DNA of 64,000 bases, taken from assembly GCF_001956045.1 (NCBI RefSeq), contig NZ_MRTH01000010.1, positions 1-64,000 of the forward strand, written 5' to 3'. The stretch is from Paenibacillus sp. FSL H7-0331. Its GTDB lineage: Bacteria > Bacillota > Bacilli > Paenibacillales > NBRC-103111. The position numbers were made by a program, and so were the translations under genes. How positions within the stretch are numbered: position 1 is the first letter of the stretch; each line of letters starts with the position of its first letter. Shown here in pieces: positions 26,920 through 35,383 of the stretch. The notes under the pieces were generated by a model. That model saw only the letters and a program-made list of their open reading frames with translations. It did not search any database and had not been told where the DNA came from.

Positions 26920-26960
26920 CGACAAAAGACGTTTCCGCAAGTCGGAAACGTCTTTTGTCG
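26920..26960. terminator. Bidirectional intrinsic terminator
   Basis: A perfect 17-base-pair stem: CGACAAAAGACGTTTCC and its complement around a GCAAGTC loop. AAAA and TTTT tracts at the outer stem give T-runs both ways. It separates the converging aminotransferase (25758) and acyltransferase (27019) genes. Confidence 0.85.
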
Positions 26961-27018
26961 ATGCCATTGGCTGCTGGTCACAGCCTTTCTTTCAGCGTAA
27001 GTACCTACATTCAACTTT

Positions 27019-27657
27019 TTAATCCCACTGTCTAATAATCCGGGCAGGAACTCCTACGGCCAGACAATGATGTGGAATAGCATCGACCACAACGGCTCCT
27101 GCACCCAGTATAGACCACTCACCAATATGCATCCCGTCGATAACTTTGGTACCTGTTCCAAGAAATACACCCTCTCCTATAACAGCGTTCCCTGAGAGAG
27201 TCACCCCTGGCGCTGCATGGCATAGAGACCCGATCTCGCAATCGTGGTCGACAGAAGCATTCGTATTAATAATGGACCCATCACCAATGCGTGCATCGGC
27301 CTGTATGACCGCACCAGGCATGATAGCAATACCCATACCTAACTGTGCTGAAGATGCCACGTAAGCAAATCGGCTGATTGCGTTAACAAAATGAAAGCCG
27401 ATGAAGGCAGCTTTGCGGGATAGCCGCTGCCTTACGGTATTATCACCGATCGCAATAAAAGCATGTTGAATTCCCGAATCATACAATTCTCGCAGTATGG
27501 TATCATCTCCCAGAATCGGTATATCAGAGACCCAGCCCCTGGCATAAGGGTCCGTACAACCAACAATATCTATCTCTGGATCAGATTTCAGGATGTCGAT
27601 GATAACCTTGGCATGTCCGCCGCAGCCAATAATAACCACCTTCGTTTTGGATAACAT
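27019..27657 (-). CDS. PglD/NeuD-like sugar N-acyltransferase
   Basis: 212 residues from ATG behind AAGGAAG. The N-terminal nucleotide-sugar part has VVIIGCGGHAKVIIDIL and the C-terminal beta-helix has hexapeptide repeats with the catalytic-type His in NTNASVDHDCEIGSLCHAAPG, ending GVPARIIRQWD. It would transfer an acetyl or longer acyl group to the 4-amino group of an activated 4-amino-4,6-dideoxy sugar. The neighbouring GDP-perosamine-synthase-like gene, though convergent, makes GDP-N-acylperosamine the natural product. It lies 19 bases after the GT4 gene at 27677, so both share a transcript, and is a paralogue of 22058. Confidence 0.86.
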   Translation of the reverse strand: MLSKTKVVIIGCGGHAKVIIDILKSDPEIDIVGCTDPYARGWVSDIPILGDDTILRELYDSGIQHAFIAIGDNTVRQRLSRKAAFIGFHFVNAISRFAYVASSAQLGMGIAIMPGAVIQADARIGDGSIINTNASVDHDCEIGSLCHAAPGVTLSGNAVIGEGVFLGTGTKVIDGMHIGEWSILGAGAVVVDAIPHHCLAVGVPARIIRQWD

Positions 27658-27676
27658 GCCGCTCTTCCTTTCGTTA

Positions 27677-29419
27677 TCATTGCTTCTTGCTCAACACTTC
27701 ATCGAACAAGCTGTCATATTCACGAGCGGCATCTGACCATGTCCTCCTGAGTACCCCTCTTATCGCAGCTTTTTGTAATGGAGCCAGCCCTTCGTGAGTA
27801 CGCCACAGCTTTCTAATAGCGGCTTCAATCTCTTTCACAGAGTAAGGGTCAAAAGAAATAAAAGCACTCATATCGGTTATGACCTCTGTTGCCACATCAA
27901 TTCTACTTATTGCGACGGGGGTATCAACCGTCAGGGATTCCAATATGGGAAACGGACAGCTTCCTTCAAAAAGAGTGGGGACAATCGTGCCAACAGCATA
28001 TTTATACAAAGAAGGAAGATCAGCCGAAGAGAGTCTTCCCAAAAACACAACACTGTTTCGCTCCTCCTGACTGTGACAACGCTCCAAAAGTGCACGGATT
28101 CTCTGTTCAAAGGGGCGGTTCCTGTAGTCATCGGTTAACACCAAACGAAGTCTTGAAGCTTTGCCTTCAGACGTTTTTTTGAAATTCAGAAATGCCTCGA
28201 TCAGTCGGTCATGATTTTTATGCAAACGCATGACCGAAGGAAAAACCAGATAAGGATTGTGCAAATTGTACTTGCGCCGGAATGTGCTTTCAAAGCGTAG
28301 ACCGAACGACCGGTACTCTTCCAAGGGTGGTGCCAAACGAATCACCCGCGTCTGACGCAAAGGCAGCTTCAGAAATTTCAAACCTTCATGATCCCGGATG
28401 TAATTGGAGTTAAAGACAACCTTGGCGGCCTTGCCAGCCATAGCATCGACGATCGGCTGCAGGTGGGTTAGAAACTCAGGTTGCTGGTCCGCGTACAGCT
28501 CCTTGAAATGCAGATAGACCAAATCATGCACACAAAGTACATAAGGCTTGCTCAGCTCCAAAGCCCACTTCAAGCCAACATAAGGAACACACCAAACATC
28601 GACATCCAGATGCCTGTTCAACCAACTCATATTCGGAAAGCTGTGAATCCATAGCCGGTTTGAATATGTGGAGAGCTGCTTGCTCAACAATAGCTCTGCT
28701 TGCTCCTTATTTGGGTGTGTTACGGCAATGTGGACCATGACATCGCTGCGGTTGTGCAGCCAACCTTCCACCAGCCTGCCGATAAAGCTCCCAATACCTT
28801 CGCCGGAAAGTGTTACGGGGTGGTGATAACCAAGAAATACACCTATATGCTTCATAGACCCATTAGATGCGTGCTTCATTGCACGATTGTAGGAAGAGTT
28901 TTTCACCAAAAAGGGATGATACTTGCTTAACAATTCCTGAAACTCCTCAGATAACAAAAAGCCGCTTCTAATTGCTGTGCGTGCTGTCCCTGCTTCAAGC
29001 TGCTGTATATAGCTCTGCAGCTCCAGGTCATCCGGCTGTCGATTGAGAAATTCCTGATACAATGCTCTAATAAATGCCCTATGATCAGCATGGACAAGTC
29101 GCTGAAGCACTCTGGCCAGCGGGAATTTATCGGAGAATTGCTTGGATGACTTATCATATAACGCTGCTGCTTCCTGACTTTGTAAGATAGCATCCATCAG
29201 CACAAGCCTCGGACATCCTCCTTGTAGCTGAGTGAGATGGGAATGAAATCCGCCTTCATCCGGCTCACGGAGCAATAATTGCTTATACAGCTCCCAGATG
29301 AACAGCTCTTCCTCCAGGTCCATAAGCTCGCCAATGAGTTCAAAGGTAGTCAGACCCTCCCCCTTTTCTATCTTTTTATTAAATTCCTTACTGCCATTCC
29401 TTAATTGAGATGCATTCAT
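27677..29419 (-). CDS. DUF4214-GT4 fusion glycosyltransferase
   Basis: 580 residues from ATG 29419, ten bases after GGAGTGA; the longer frame would overlap the divergent gene. The N-terminal 170 residues hold two DUF4214-like helical repeats (FIWELYKQLLLREPDEGGF and FIRALYQEFLNRQPDDLEL), a module often fused to exported or surface glycan enzymes. A GT-B family 4 domain follows: VLCVHDLVYLHF, VVFNSNYIRDHE, FPSVMRLHKNHDRLI and FEGSCPFPILESLTVDTPVA near the donor site. Upstream of the acyltransferase in one operon, so it may transfer the acylated perosamine-like sugar (inference). Divergent from the GT2-TPR gene. Confidence 0.85.
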   Translation of the reverse strand: MNASQLRNGSKEFNKKIEKGEGLTTFELIGELMDLEEELFIWELYKQLLLREPDEGGFHSHLTQLQGGCPRLVLMDAILQSQEAAALYDKSSKQFSDKFPLARVLQRLVHADHRAFIRALYQEFLNRQPDDLELQSYIQQLEAGTARTAIRSGFLLSEEFQELLSKYHPFLVKNSSYNRAMKHASNGSMKHIGVFLGYHHPVTLSGEGIGSFIGRLVEGWLHNRSDVMVHIAVTHPNKEQAELLLSKQLSTYSNRLWIHSFPNMSWLNRHLDVDVWCVPYVGLKWALELSKPYVLCVHDLVYLHFKELYADQQPEFLTHLQPIVDAMAGKAAKVVFNSNYIRDHEGLKFLKLPLRQTRVIRLAPPLEEYRSFGLRFESTFRRKYNLHNPYLVFPSVMRLHKNHDRLIEAFLNFKKTSEGKASRLRLVLTDDYRNRPFEQRIRALLERCHSQEERNSVVFLGRLSSADLPSLYKYAVGTIVPTLFEGSCPFPILESLTVDTPVAISRIDVATEVITDMSAFISFDPYSVKEIEAAIRKLWRTHEGLAPLQKAAIRGVLRRTWSDAAREYDSLFDEVLSKKQ

Positions 29420-29500
29420 ACGGGGAATCACTCCTATTACAACTCTTGTCAAAGTATTACAGTATATTAGACTAGCAGACGCTTCGTCACGGCAAAAGTC

Positions 29501-29527
29501 ACTGAAAAGCACCGATTGCATACGATA
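29501..29527 (+). promoter_or_regulatory. Sigma-K-like promoter
   Basis: CACT with AC at 29501-29502, a 16-base spacer and CATACGATA (29519-29527), a perfect CATAnnnTA. It precedes the GT2-TPR start by 34 bases. Confidence 0.6.
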
Positions 29528-29561
29528 AAGGATAGGAATTTTCAATAAAGGAGTGCCTACG

Positions 29562-30644
29562 GTGATCACGATCAGCCTATGTATGATTGTTAAGAATGAG
29601 GAAGAATCAATAGGAAGGTGTCTGGGTTCTGTTCAAGCGCTCGTAGATGAGATTATTATTGTCGACACAGGCTCAACGGACAGGACCAAGGAAATTGCTG
29701 AGCAATATAACGCGAAGATATATGACTTTGAGTGGATTAACGATTTTGCCGCAGCCCGGAATTATTCCTTTTCATTAGCGACTATGGAATATATATGGTG
29801 GCTTGATGCCGACGATGTCCTGTTGGAGAATGACAGGGAAAAGCTGCTTCAGCTGAAAAGTACGTTTGATAGGAGCATTGACTCGCTTGCTATGGATTAT
29901 CATTTGAGCACCGGACCCGATGGCAAGCCAACCTTCAGCATGAAACGCAATCGGATCGTCCGAAGAGCCTGCGGCTTTCAATGGCATGGCTTTGTCCATG
30001 AGTATTTGGCTGTCCATGGCAAGATAGTTCCCAGCCCTATCGCCGTTACACATCAAAAAGAAAAAGTACACACGACCCGCAATCTCGATATTTATGAGGA
30101 GCAACGAGCCAAACAGACCCCCTTCTCACCACGTGAAACGTATTACTATGCCAACGAATTAAAAGACCATCGCCAGTTCGAGAATGCCATTACTCATTAC
30201 CAGGCTTTTCTGGATACGAAGCAGGGTTGGATCGAGGATGTCATGGCAGCCAGCTGTAAAATCGCGGACTGCTATGAAGCGATCGAAAAAATTGATGAAG
30301 CTTTGGCGGCTATACTGAAATCTTTTGAATACGCGGTTCCAAGGGCTGAGTCTGTCTTTCGATTAGGACGTTATTTCATGCATAGAGACGCACTGGATCA
30401 AGCGATCTTCTGGCTTTCAATGGCGACTACGCTGGAACCTCCTAAAGAAAGCTGGGGAATGCAGCAATCAGGCTATTGGACATGGCTCCCCCATGTACAG
30501 CTGTGTATCTGCTACTATCGGAAAGGGGATATGATCACATCCCATTATCATAATGAAATTGCTCTTACCTACCATCCTGATGATGAAATGATGCTGAGCA
30601 ATCGGAAATTACTGCTGCCTTACCAGCCTGAAGATCCTAATTAA
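29562..30644 (+). CDS. GT2 glycosyltransferase with TPR-like C-terminus
   Basis: 360 residues from GTG 29562, eight bases after AAAGGAG; a GTG at 29553 lies within that site. GT-A domain residues 1-190: ISLCMIVKNEEESIGRCL, IIVDTGSTDRTKEIAEQYNAK, DFAAARNYSF and the metal motif WWLDADDVL. From about 195, helical pairs (YYYANELKDHRQFENAITHYQAFL, KIADCYEAIEKIDEALAAIL and a FRLGRYFMHRDALDQA repeat) resemble TPRs for acceptor binding. This layout is shared with protein glycosyltransferases of the SunS type. It has its own sigma-K-like promoter and a bidirectional terminator. Confidence 0.87.
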   Translation: MITISLCMIVKNEEESIGRCLGSVQALVDEIIIVDTGSTDRTKEIAEQYNAKIYDFEWINDFAAARNYSFSLATMEYIWWLDADDVLLENDREKLLQLKSTFDRSIDSLAMDYHLSTGPDGKPTFSMKRNRIVRRACGFQWHGFVHEYLAVHGKIVPSPIAVTHQKEKVHTTRNLDIYEEQRAKQTPFSPRETYYYANELKDHRQFENAITHYQAFLDTKQGWIEDVMAASCKIADCYEAIEKIDEALAAILKSFEYAVPRAESVFRLGRYFMHRDALDQAIFWLSMATTLEPPKESWGMQQSGYWTWLPHVQLCICYYRKGDMITSHYHNEIALTYHPDDEMMLSNRKLLLPYQPEDPN

Positions 30645-30655
30645 TCCGATATGCT

Positions 30656-30701
30656 AACAAAAAGGGTCCTGCACACTTGATTGTGCAGGACCCTTTTTGT
30701 T
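30656..30701. terminator. Bidirectional intrinsic terminator
   Basis: AACAAAAAGGGTCCTGCACA and its exact complement flank a six-base loop. A- and T-runs on both sides serve the plus gene at 29562 and the minus gene at 30709. Confidence 0.9.
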
Positions 30702-30708
30702 ATGTGAA

Positions 30709-31659
30709 TTATACGATTGCTCTCCAGTAATTCAATAAATCCTCCATCGTTTGTGTGAAAGGAATTTCTGGCTTCCAGCCAGTTTTTTTATGGAACTTGC
30801 TGTAGTCACCCAATAAAATCTCAACATCAGATGGACGCAGACGGGCTGGATCCTCTTTGATCTCAATCTGAACCGTACTTAAAGACAGCAGCAAATTGAG
30901 CATTTCCTGAATGGTGCAGCAAGACCCCGATGCAATATTGTAAACTTCACCCGGGTCGCCTTTTTCAAGTGCCAGCCAGTAAGCGTGGACGACATCGCGA
31001 ACATCGGTAAAGTCACGCTGAGCTTGCAGGTTGCCTACATATAAGACCGGAGCCTTCAGTCCTTTTTCAATTTCGGCAATCTGTTTGGCGAAGTTGGAGG
31101 TTACAAAGTTTTCACCGCGCCGGGGTCCGGTGTGATTAAAGGTACGCGTACAAACGACATGCAGACCGTAGCTTTTATAATATTGATACCCCAGATAATC
31201 CTGCGCGACCTTGCTGATGGCATAAGGGCTCAGCGGACGAATGGGATTTAACTCGGTAATCGGCACCTCAGTTGGATCTACATAACCATACTCCTCACTG
31301 GAGCAGGCAATTTGTATTTTACAATCCAGGTTGAACCGCCGGACAGCTTCGAAGATATTGACTTGTCCAGCTACATTATTATGAATGGTGTCTATAGGTG
31401 AATTCCATGAAGTCGGAACAAAGCTCTGTGCGGCCAGGTGGAAAATAAGATCAGGCTTGACGTCCTGAATTAAATTCTCTACCGAGAACGGGTCTCTGAG
31501 CTCACACTCCACCAGATTAACATCATTCATTAAATGCTGGATATGATTCATCCGGCTGCGATGCCGTATAGTTCCATAAACCTCCGTATTATTTTTCAAT
31601 AAATATTCAGCTAAATGACTGCCTACAAAACCGGAGATGCCTGTGATTAATGCTTTCAT
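30709..31659 (-). CDS. GDP-mannose 4,6-dehydratase-like SDR
   Basis: 316 residues from ATG behind AAGGAGG. Extended SDR: nucleotide motif GISGFVGSHL, IRHRSRMNHI, FHLAAQSFVPTSW, CSSEEYGY with the Ser and Glu expected for GMD-type catalysis, and YAISK with the Tyr/Lys pair. GDP-sugar-type C-terminal signature: FTDVRDVVHAYWLALEKG and RLRPSDVEILLGD. It would convert GDP-mannose to GDP-4-keto-6-deoxymannose, feeding the perosamine-synthase-like enzyme at 25758. A GDP-4-keto reductase (RMD) role is the alternative, since the protein is shorter than many GMDs and has GFVG rather than GQDG. It lies 54 bases after the GT2 gene at 31714, same strand. Confidence 0.8.
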   Translation of the reverse strand: MKALITGISGFVGSHLAEYLLKNNTEVYGTIRHRSRMNHIQHLMNDVNLVECELRDPFSVENLIQDVKPDLIFHLAAQSFVPTSWNSPIDTIHNNVAGQVNIFEAVRRFNLDCKIQIACSSEEYGYVDPTEVPITELNPIRPLSPYAISKVAQDYLGYQYYKSYGLHVVCTRTFNHTGPRRGENFVTSNFAKQIAEIEKGLKAPVLYVGNLQAQRDFTDVRDVVHAYWLALEKGDPGEVYNIASGSCCTIQEMLNLLLSLSTVQIEIKEDPARLRPSDVEILLGDYSKFHKKTGWKPEIPFTQTMEDLLNYWRAIV

Positions 31660-31713
31660 CTATTTAAGATCCTCCTTATATGCGGTGAACCAATGTCCAG
31701 AGCCGCCTTTCCA

Positions 31714-32559
31714 TTATTTTCTGCCAAGCGGAACATAGTGCCGATCCTTGCGGAACGGTGTTTCTCTTTGAACAATCTCCGAGCCCACATACCTGTCTGT
31801 GAGACCCCATTTAACCCAAAATTTAATCCCATTCTCACGCATAACTGAACCGAAGATATCCTCCTTGTTGGCATGAAAACTGATGTGACCATGATGATGA
31901 ATAAACGAATCCGATGCGATCCACAGCTTCTTCCCACTAATTTGCGTTCGCAAACAGAAGTCATCATCCTCATAGCAGCCAGGGAAAAATCGGTCATCCA
32001 GCCCACCTATCGTCTCAACCAAACGTCGGTGGAAAGCCATGCAAAACCCGACCAAGCGCTCCGCCTCAAAGCCTGATCCTTCGAACATCGTCGTAAAAAG
32101 CTCTGCAAACTGTGCCATTCCCTCCATCGTTTGATAAGGAACCGGATGAATTTGCTGTGCTGAAAACACAAAATTAGAGCGCGGTCCCACGATGCCGATC
32201 GACTCATCTCTTTGCAGCCAACCCAGCAAATGAGTCAGCCATCCTTTGGTTACGACGGTATCGTTATTAAGCAGTACGATATATTCACCTCGAGCTGCAG
32301 CCATGCCTTGATTACAGCCGAATGCGAACCCCCTATTCTCACGATTAACGATAAGCTTGGAGTTGCGGATAGTTCGCAAATACGAGACCGTCTCATCCGT
32401 GGAACCATTATCAATAAAAACAACCTCATAGCTTTCAGGGGTATGCTTCATGATGCTGTCCATACACTGCTTCGTATAATCCATGGCATTGCGTGTTAAA
32501 ATGACGATCGAGGTCATACCCGAAATATAGGGGGTATCGGCAGTCAGATCATTAGGCAT
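31714..32559 (-). CDS. GT2 family glycosyltransferase
   Basis: 281 residues from ATG; AAGGAG is 13 bases upstream and an internal ATG 14 codons in is possible. GT-A domain: SIVILTRNAMDYTKQCM, FIDNGSTDETV, NRGFAFGCNQGMAAARGEY, metal motif LLNNDTVVTKGWL, then CYEDDDFCLRTQ and SFIHHHGHISF. Very like the catalytic part of the tagged enzyme at 7962 but without the basic extension or the long C-terminal part. It precedes the GMD-like gene, suggesting that GDP-sugars may be its donor; this is inference. Confidence 0.85.
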   Translation of the reverse strand: MPNDLTADTPYISGMTSIVILTRNAMDYTKQCMDSIMKHTPESYEVVFIDNGSTDETVSYLRTIRNSKLIVNRENRGFAFGCNQGMAAARGEYIVLLNNDTVVTKGWLTHLLGWLQRDESIGIVGPRSNFVFSAQQIHPVPYQTMEGMAQFAELFTTMFEGSGFEAERLVGFCMAFHRRLVETIGGLDDRFFPGCYEDDDFCLRTQISGKKLWIASDSFIHHHGHISFHANKEDIFGSVMRENGIKFWVKWGLTDRYVGSEIVQRETPFRKDRHYVPLGRK

Positions 32560-32649
32560 GGATAATCGGATGCTCCTTCACCGTAATTTCTTATCTATCT
32601 GATAGTTCAATAGACTTGTATTAAATTATGCCGCTGCTTGTTAGAATGG

Positions 32650-32708
32650 AACGGCAAAAAGCCGTCCTGCACGGATTCCGCAGCACGGTTAAGAGCCGTT
32701 GCTTTTTT
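32650..32708 (+). terminator. Terminator-like hairpin upstream of methyltransferase
   Basis: AACGGC (32650-32655) pairs with GCCGTT (32695-32700) with further internal pairing (ACGGC-AAAAA-GCCGT), followed by GCTTTTTT. It lies 75 bases before the methyltransferase start in the divergent gap, so it could attenuate that gene. No gene ends on this strand just upstream. Confidence 0.45.
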
Positions 32709-32782
32709 ATACCTTGTTCATATATTACAACAAGGTCCTTTCATACTTGCAGGACGAAACCCTAAAGCAGAGGTGTATCTCA

Positions 32783-33484
32783 TTGAAATGGATTTTCCAT
32801 AACCCTGATTTTGCCTATGAATGCTATCATCCCACGATTTTGAGCATTTCCGCATGGCTCGGTCATCGTCATTTTGCCTATGACTTAATACGCTTTATGA
32901 AACCGGACACATTGGTTGAGCTGGGTACGCATTGGGGAGCTTCCTTCTTCAGCTTTTGTCAGGCAGTCGCAGATGACGATCAGGTCCAGACGGATTGTTA
33001 TGCGGTAGATACGTGGGAGGGGGATCCACATGCCGGTCTCTATACCAATGAGGTGTACGCGACCGTATCACGCGTTACTGAACAGCTTTACGCGCACAAA
33101 GCCAGCCTAATCCGCAAAACCTTTGATGAGGCCGCAAACGACTTCGAGGATGAAACGGTTCAAATCCTGCATATTGATGGTTATCATACTTATGAAGCTG
33201 TATCACACGATTACCATACATGGCTGCCCAAGGTGGCACCTAATGGGATCGTCTTATTCCATGATATATCCTGCTATTTCAAGGATTTCGGCGTTCATCA
33301 ATTTTGGGATCAACTAAAAGTACAGTACCCTCATATAGAATTTACGCATTCTTGGGGGCTGGGCGTGCTATTCCCCAAAGGTGTTGATGCCCATTTTCAA
33401 GAAGTGCTTGCGATGAGAGACTTTCTTTCGCATATTTACAGTAGCCGGGCCACTGAATTAGCACGCCGGGGGGCGCAAATATGA
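32783..33484 (+). CDS. SAM-dependent methyltransferase (class I)
   Basis: 233 residues from TTG 32783, seven bases after AGAGGTG; an in-frame TTG at 32699 has no site. SAM-binding motif TLVELGTHWGASFF, then YAVDTWEGDPHAG, an acidic motif ILHIDGYHTYEAVSHDYHTWLPKVAPNGIVLFHD typical of the Methyltransf_24 family used on sugars and glycolipids (each part short and separated by loops). O-methylation of spore-surface sugars is known for B. cereus group exosporium glycans, so a sugar O-methyltransferase is a sound guess. The gene overlaps the following GT gene (ATGA), so the two act together. Confidence 0.83.
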   Translation: MKWIFHNPDFAYECYHPTILSISAWLGHRHFAYDLIRFMKPDTLVELGTHWGASFFSFCQAVADDDQVQTDCYAVDTWEGDPHAGLYTNEVYATVSRVTEQLYAHKASLIRKTFDEAANDFEDETVQILHIDGYHTYEAVSHDYHTWLPKVAPNGIVLFHDISCYFKDFGVHQFWDQLKVQYPHIEFTHSWGLGVLFPKGVDAHFQEVLAMRDFLSHIYSSRATELARRGAQI

Positions 33485-34146
33485 ACGATCAACAGATCTG
33501 TTTTATCACCTGCGTTTCCAACCCCGCTCAATATGAGCAATCCCTCCACTATCAACGTAGTCTCCACGTGCCGGAAGGCTTCAGCATCGATTGGATTTCC
33601 ATTCCCGAGTCGGAAAATATGGCAAGAGGATATAACACCGCGATGAACAGCAGTCAGGCCAAGTATAAAATTTACCTCCATCAGGATGTCTATATCCTTC
33701 AGCCTTATTTTCTGGATGATTTGATTCAGTTGTTCGAGAAGCACGAACAGTTGGGAATGGTCGGGGTTGCTGGAGCTGCAACAATACCTCCGAATGGAAT
33801 TTGGTGGGAGAGTCCGTATTTGTACGGAAAAGTCTACAGCAGCCATTCAGGTCGTATATATCCACTTGAATTTCGTCCCATTCAACAAGCGTATGAGCGG
33901 GTTCGGGCGATTGATGGTTTGATCATGGCAACTCAGATCGACTTGTCCTGGCGGGATGATGTATTCTCGGGATCTTTTTTTTATGACACGTCACAAAGCC
34001 TGGAGATGATTAAAGCAGGGTATGAGGTTGGGGTATGGAACCAGACTGCACCATGGTGCATCCATGATTGCGGAATAGTCAATCTTGTAGGGTATGAGCA
34101 TTACCGACAGCTGTTTATTGATCATTATGAAAGCTACCTGGGATAA
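33481..34146 (+). CDS. Small GT2-like glycosyltransferase
   Basis: 221 residues from ATG overlapping the methyltransferase stop. The N-terminus ICFITCVSNPAQYEQSL and SENMARGYNTAMNSSQAKYKIYLHQDV, with an HQD metal motif in place of DXD, match the short GT2 subfamily found in glycan loci (Glyco_tranf_2-like). The Trp-rich IPPNGIWWESPYLYGKVY and the later FFYDTSQSLEMIKAGYEVGV are consistent with an acceptor region. No membrane segment. Coupled with the methyltransferase, it probably adds or precedes a methylated sugar. Followed by a terminator. Confidence 0.8.
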   Translation: MNDQQICFITCVSNPAQYEQSLHYQRSLHVPEGFSIDWISIPESENMARGYNTAMNSSQAKYKIYLHQDVYILQPYFLDDLIQLFEKHEQLGMVGVAGAATIPPNGIWWESPYLYGKVYSSHSGRIYPLEFRPIQQAYERVRAIDGLIMATQIDLSWRDDVFSGSFFYDTSQSLEMIKAGYEVGVWNQTAPWCIHDCGIVNLVGYEHYRQLFIDHYESYLG

Positions 34147-34167
34147 TATAATTACAAAGACACATAC

Positions 34168-34201
34168 AAAACTCACTGTTTCCTGAGAGATGGTGAGTTT
34201 T
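34168..34201. terminator. Bidirectional intrinsic terminator
   Basis: AAAACTCAC and GTGAGTTTT pair around a 16-base loop, with T- and A-runs as part of the stem. It lies 22 bases after the plus-strand GT gene and beyond the minus-strand manC stop. Confidence 0.65.
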
Positions 34202-34334
34202 GCAAGAAAGCGTGCCAACATCTTCAATAATTGTGGAGATCATACGTCTCGTACATAGGTGCTCCCCATTTTCATAAACAACTCAAACAAATCCCCCCAT
34301 ACTAATGGGAGGATTCATCAGATGTTTGCGGTTC

Positions 34335-35378
34335 TTATTGTGGATCTTGCTGTTGCTCTCGTATTCGCTCCATCTCCAGCAGAGCCTGTTTAATCGTTTG
34401 CTCATCCGATTTGGGACATACCAGCAATCCCTCTGGTGTAGAAACGATAATTAAATCGGCAACCCCTATAACTAACGTTTTTTGCTTATCTGAAAAAACA
34501 ATATTATCTCCTGCACGAAGCATATGAACCGATCCGCTGATCAGATTCCCCTGCTCATCACTTGGATATAGGCGAGTCAATGCCGTCCACGTCCCTACAT
34601 CATCCCAGCCAAACCGGACAGGGATACAGTAGATCAAATCGGCCTTCTCCAGAATCGCATAATCCACCGACACCTTGGGTAAAAGAGGATACAGCTGCTC
34701 CAGCTGTTCGTCGCTTAGGCTGATCAAGCGCGACATATCAGGCTCGAATTGTTCCAAATAATCGGCTATGGTTGATGGCCTCCAGGCAAAGATACCGCAG
34801 TTCCAGTACACATTCGCCATATGGACAAGCTTGGTCGCCTTCTCCAGGTCAGGCTTTTCGATAAACCGTTTAACTCTGTAAGCCCGGCCATCGTCCTGAG
34901 CCTTTCCTATTGCTTCTATATAGCCGTAGCCCGTCTCGGGACGTGTTGGGACAATGCCAAGAGTCACAATCACACCCTCTTGGCGCGCTGCCTCTACCGC
35001 CTGCTCAATCGCCTGAATGTAAGCTTCGTCATCTCCGATATACTGGTCGGAGGGAACCGTTACAAAAGGTTCATCCTGACCCTCTTGCAAAAAATGCCGT
35101 GCTATCAATGCCATGCAGGGTGCGGTGTCTCTCTGCTCCGGCTCGATAATAAGCTGCCGAGAGTCCAGTTCCTTTAGCTGCTCCAATACGAGCTGCGTAT
35201 ACTTTTGGACCGTAGCCACATAAATGTCGGCTGCCGGTATCCATCTAAGAAACCGCTGATAGGTTTCCTGAAGCATCGTATTGTTTGACGTCAGAGCTAG
35301 AAATTGCTTGGGTACTTCCTCTGTGCTTCTCGGCCAAAACCGGTTGCCCTTACCGCCGGCCATAATGACAACCTTCAA
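34335..35378 (-). CDS. manC: Mannose-1-phosphate guanylyltransferase
   Basis: 347 residues. TTG 35378 is chosen: it follows GAGGGGTGA at normal spacing and gives the family N-terminus (KVVIMAGGKGNRFWPRS); a GTG at 35387 overlapping the rmlD stop is the alternative. The pyrophosphorylase signature is clear, plus EPEQRDTAPCMALIARHFL, VTVPSDQYI, RFIEKPDLEKA, WNCGIFAWRPSTI, and SVDYAILEKAD with FGWDDVGTW. It lacks the C-terminal isomerase domain of bifunctional ManC/AlgA. It makes GDP-mannose from GTP and mannose-1-phosphate for the GMD-like and perosamine-synthase-like enzymes. Last gene of the rmlA-rmlB-rmlD-manC operon. Confidence 0.92.
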   Translation of the reverse strand: MKVVIMAGGKGNRFWPRSTEEVPKQFLALTSNNTMLQETYQRFLRWIPAADIYVATVQKYTQLVLEQLKELDSRQLIIEPEQRDTAPCMALIARHFLQEGQDEPFVTVPSDQYIGDDEAYIQAIEQAVEAARQEGVIVTLGIVPTRPETGYGYIEAIGKAQDDGRAYRVKRFIEKPDLEKATKLVHMANVYWNCGIFAWRPSTIADYLEQFEPDMSRLISLSDEQLEQLYPLLPKVSVDYAILEKADLIYCIPVRFGWDDVGTWTALTRLYPSDEQGNLISGSVHMLRAGDNIVFSDKQKTLVIGVADLIIVSTPEGLLVCPKSDEQTIKQALLEMERIREQQQDPQ

Positions 35379-35383
35379 TACAA

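Noticed and set aside
32729..32737. CATATATTA upstream of the methyltransferase as a sigma-K promoter
   Set aside because: No AC at the required distance, so the match is to the -10 only.
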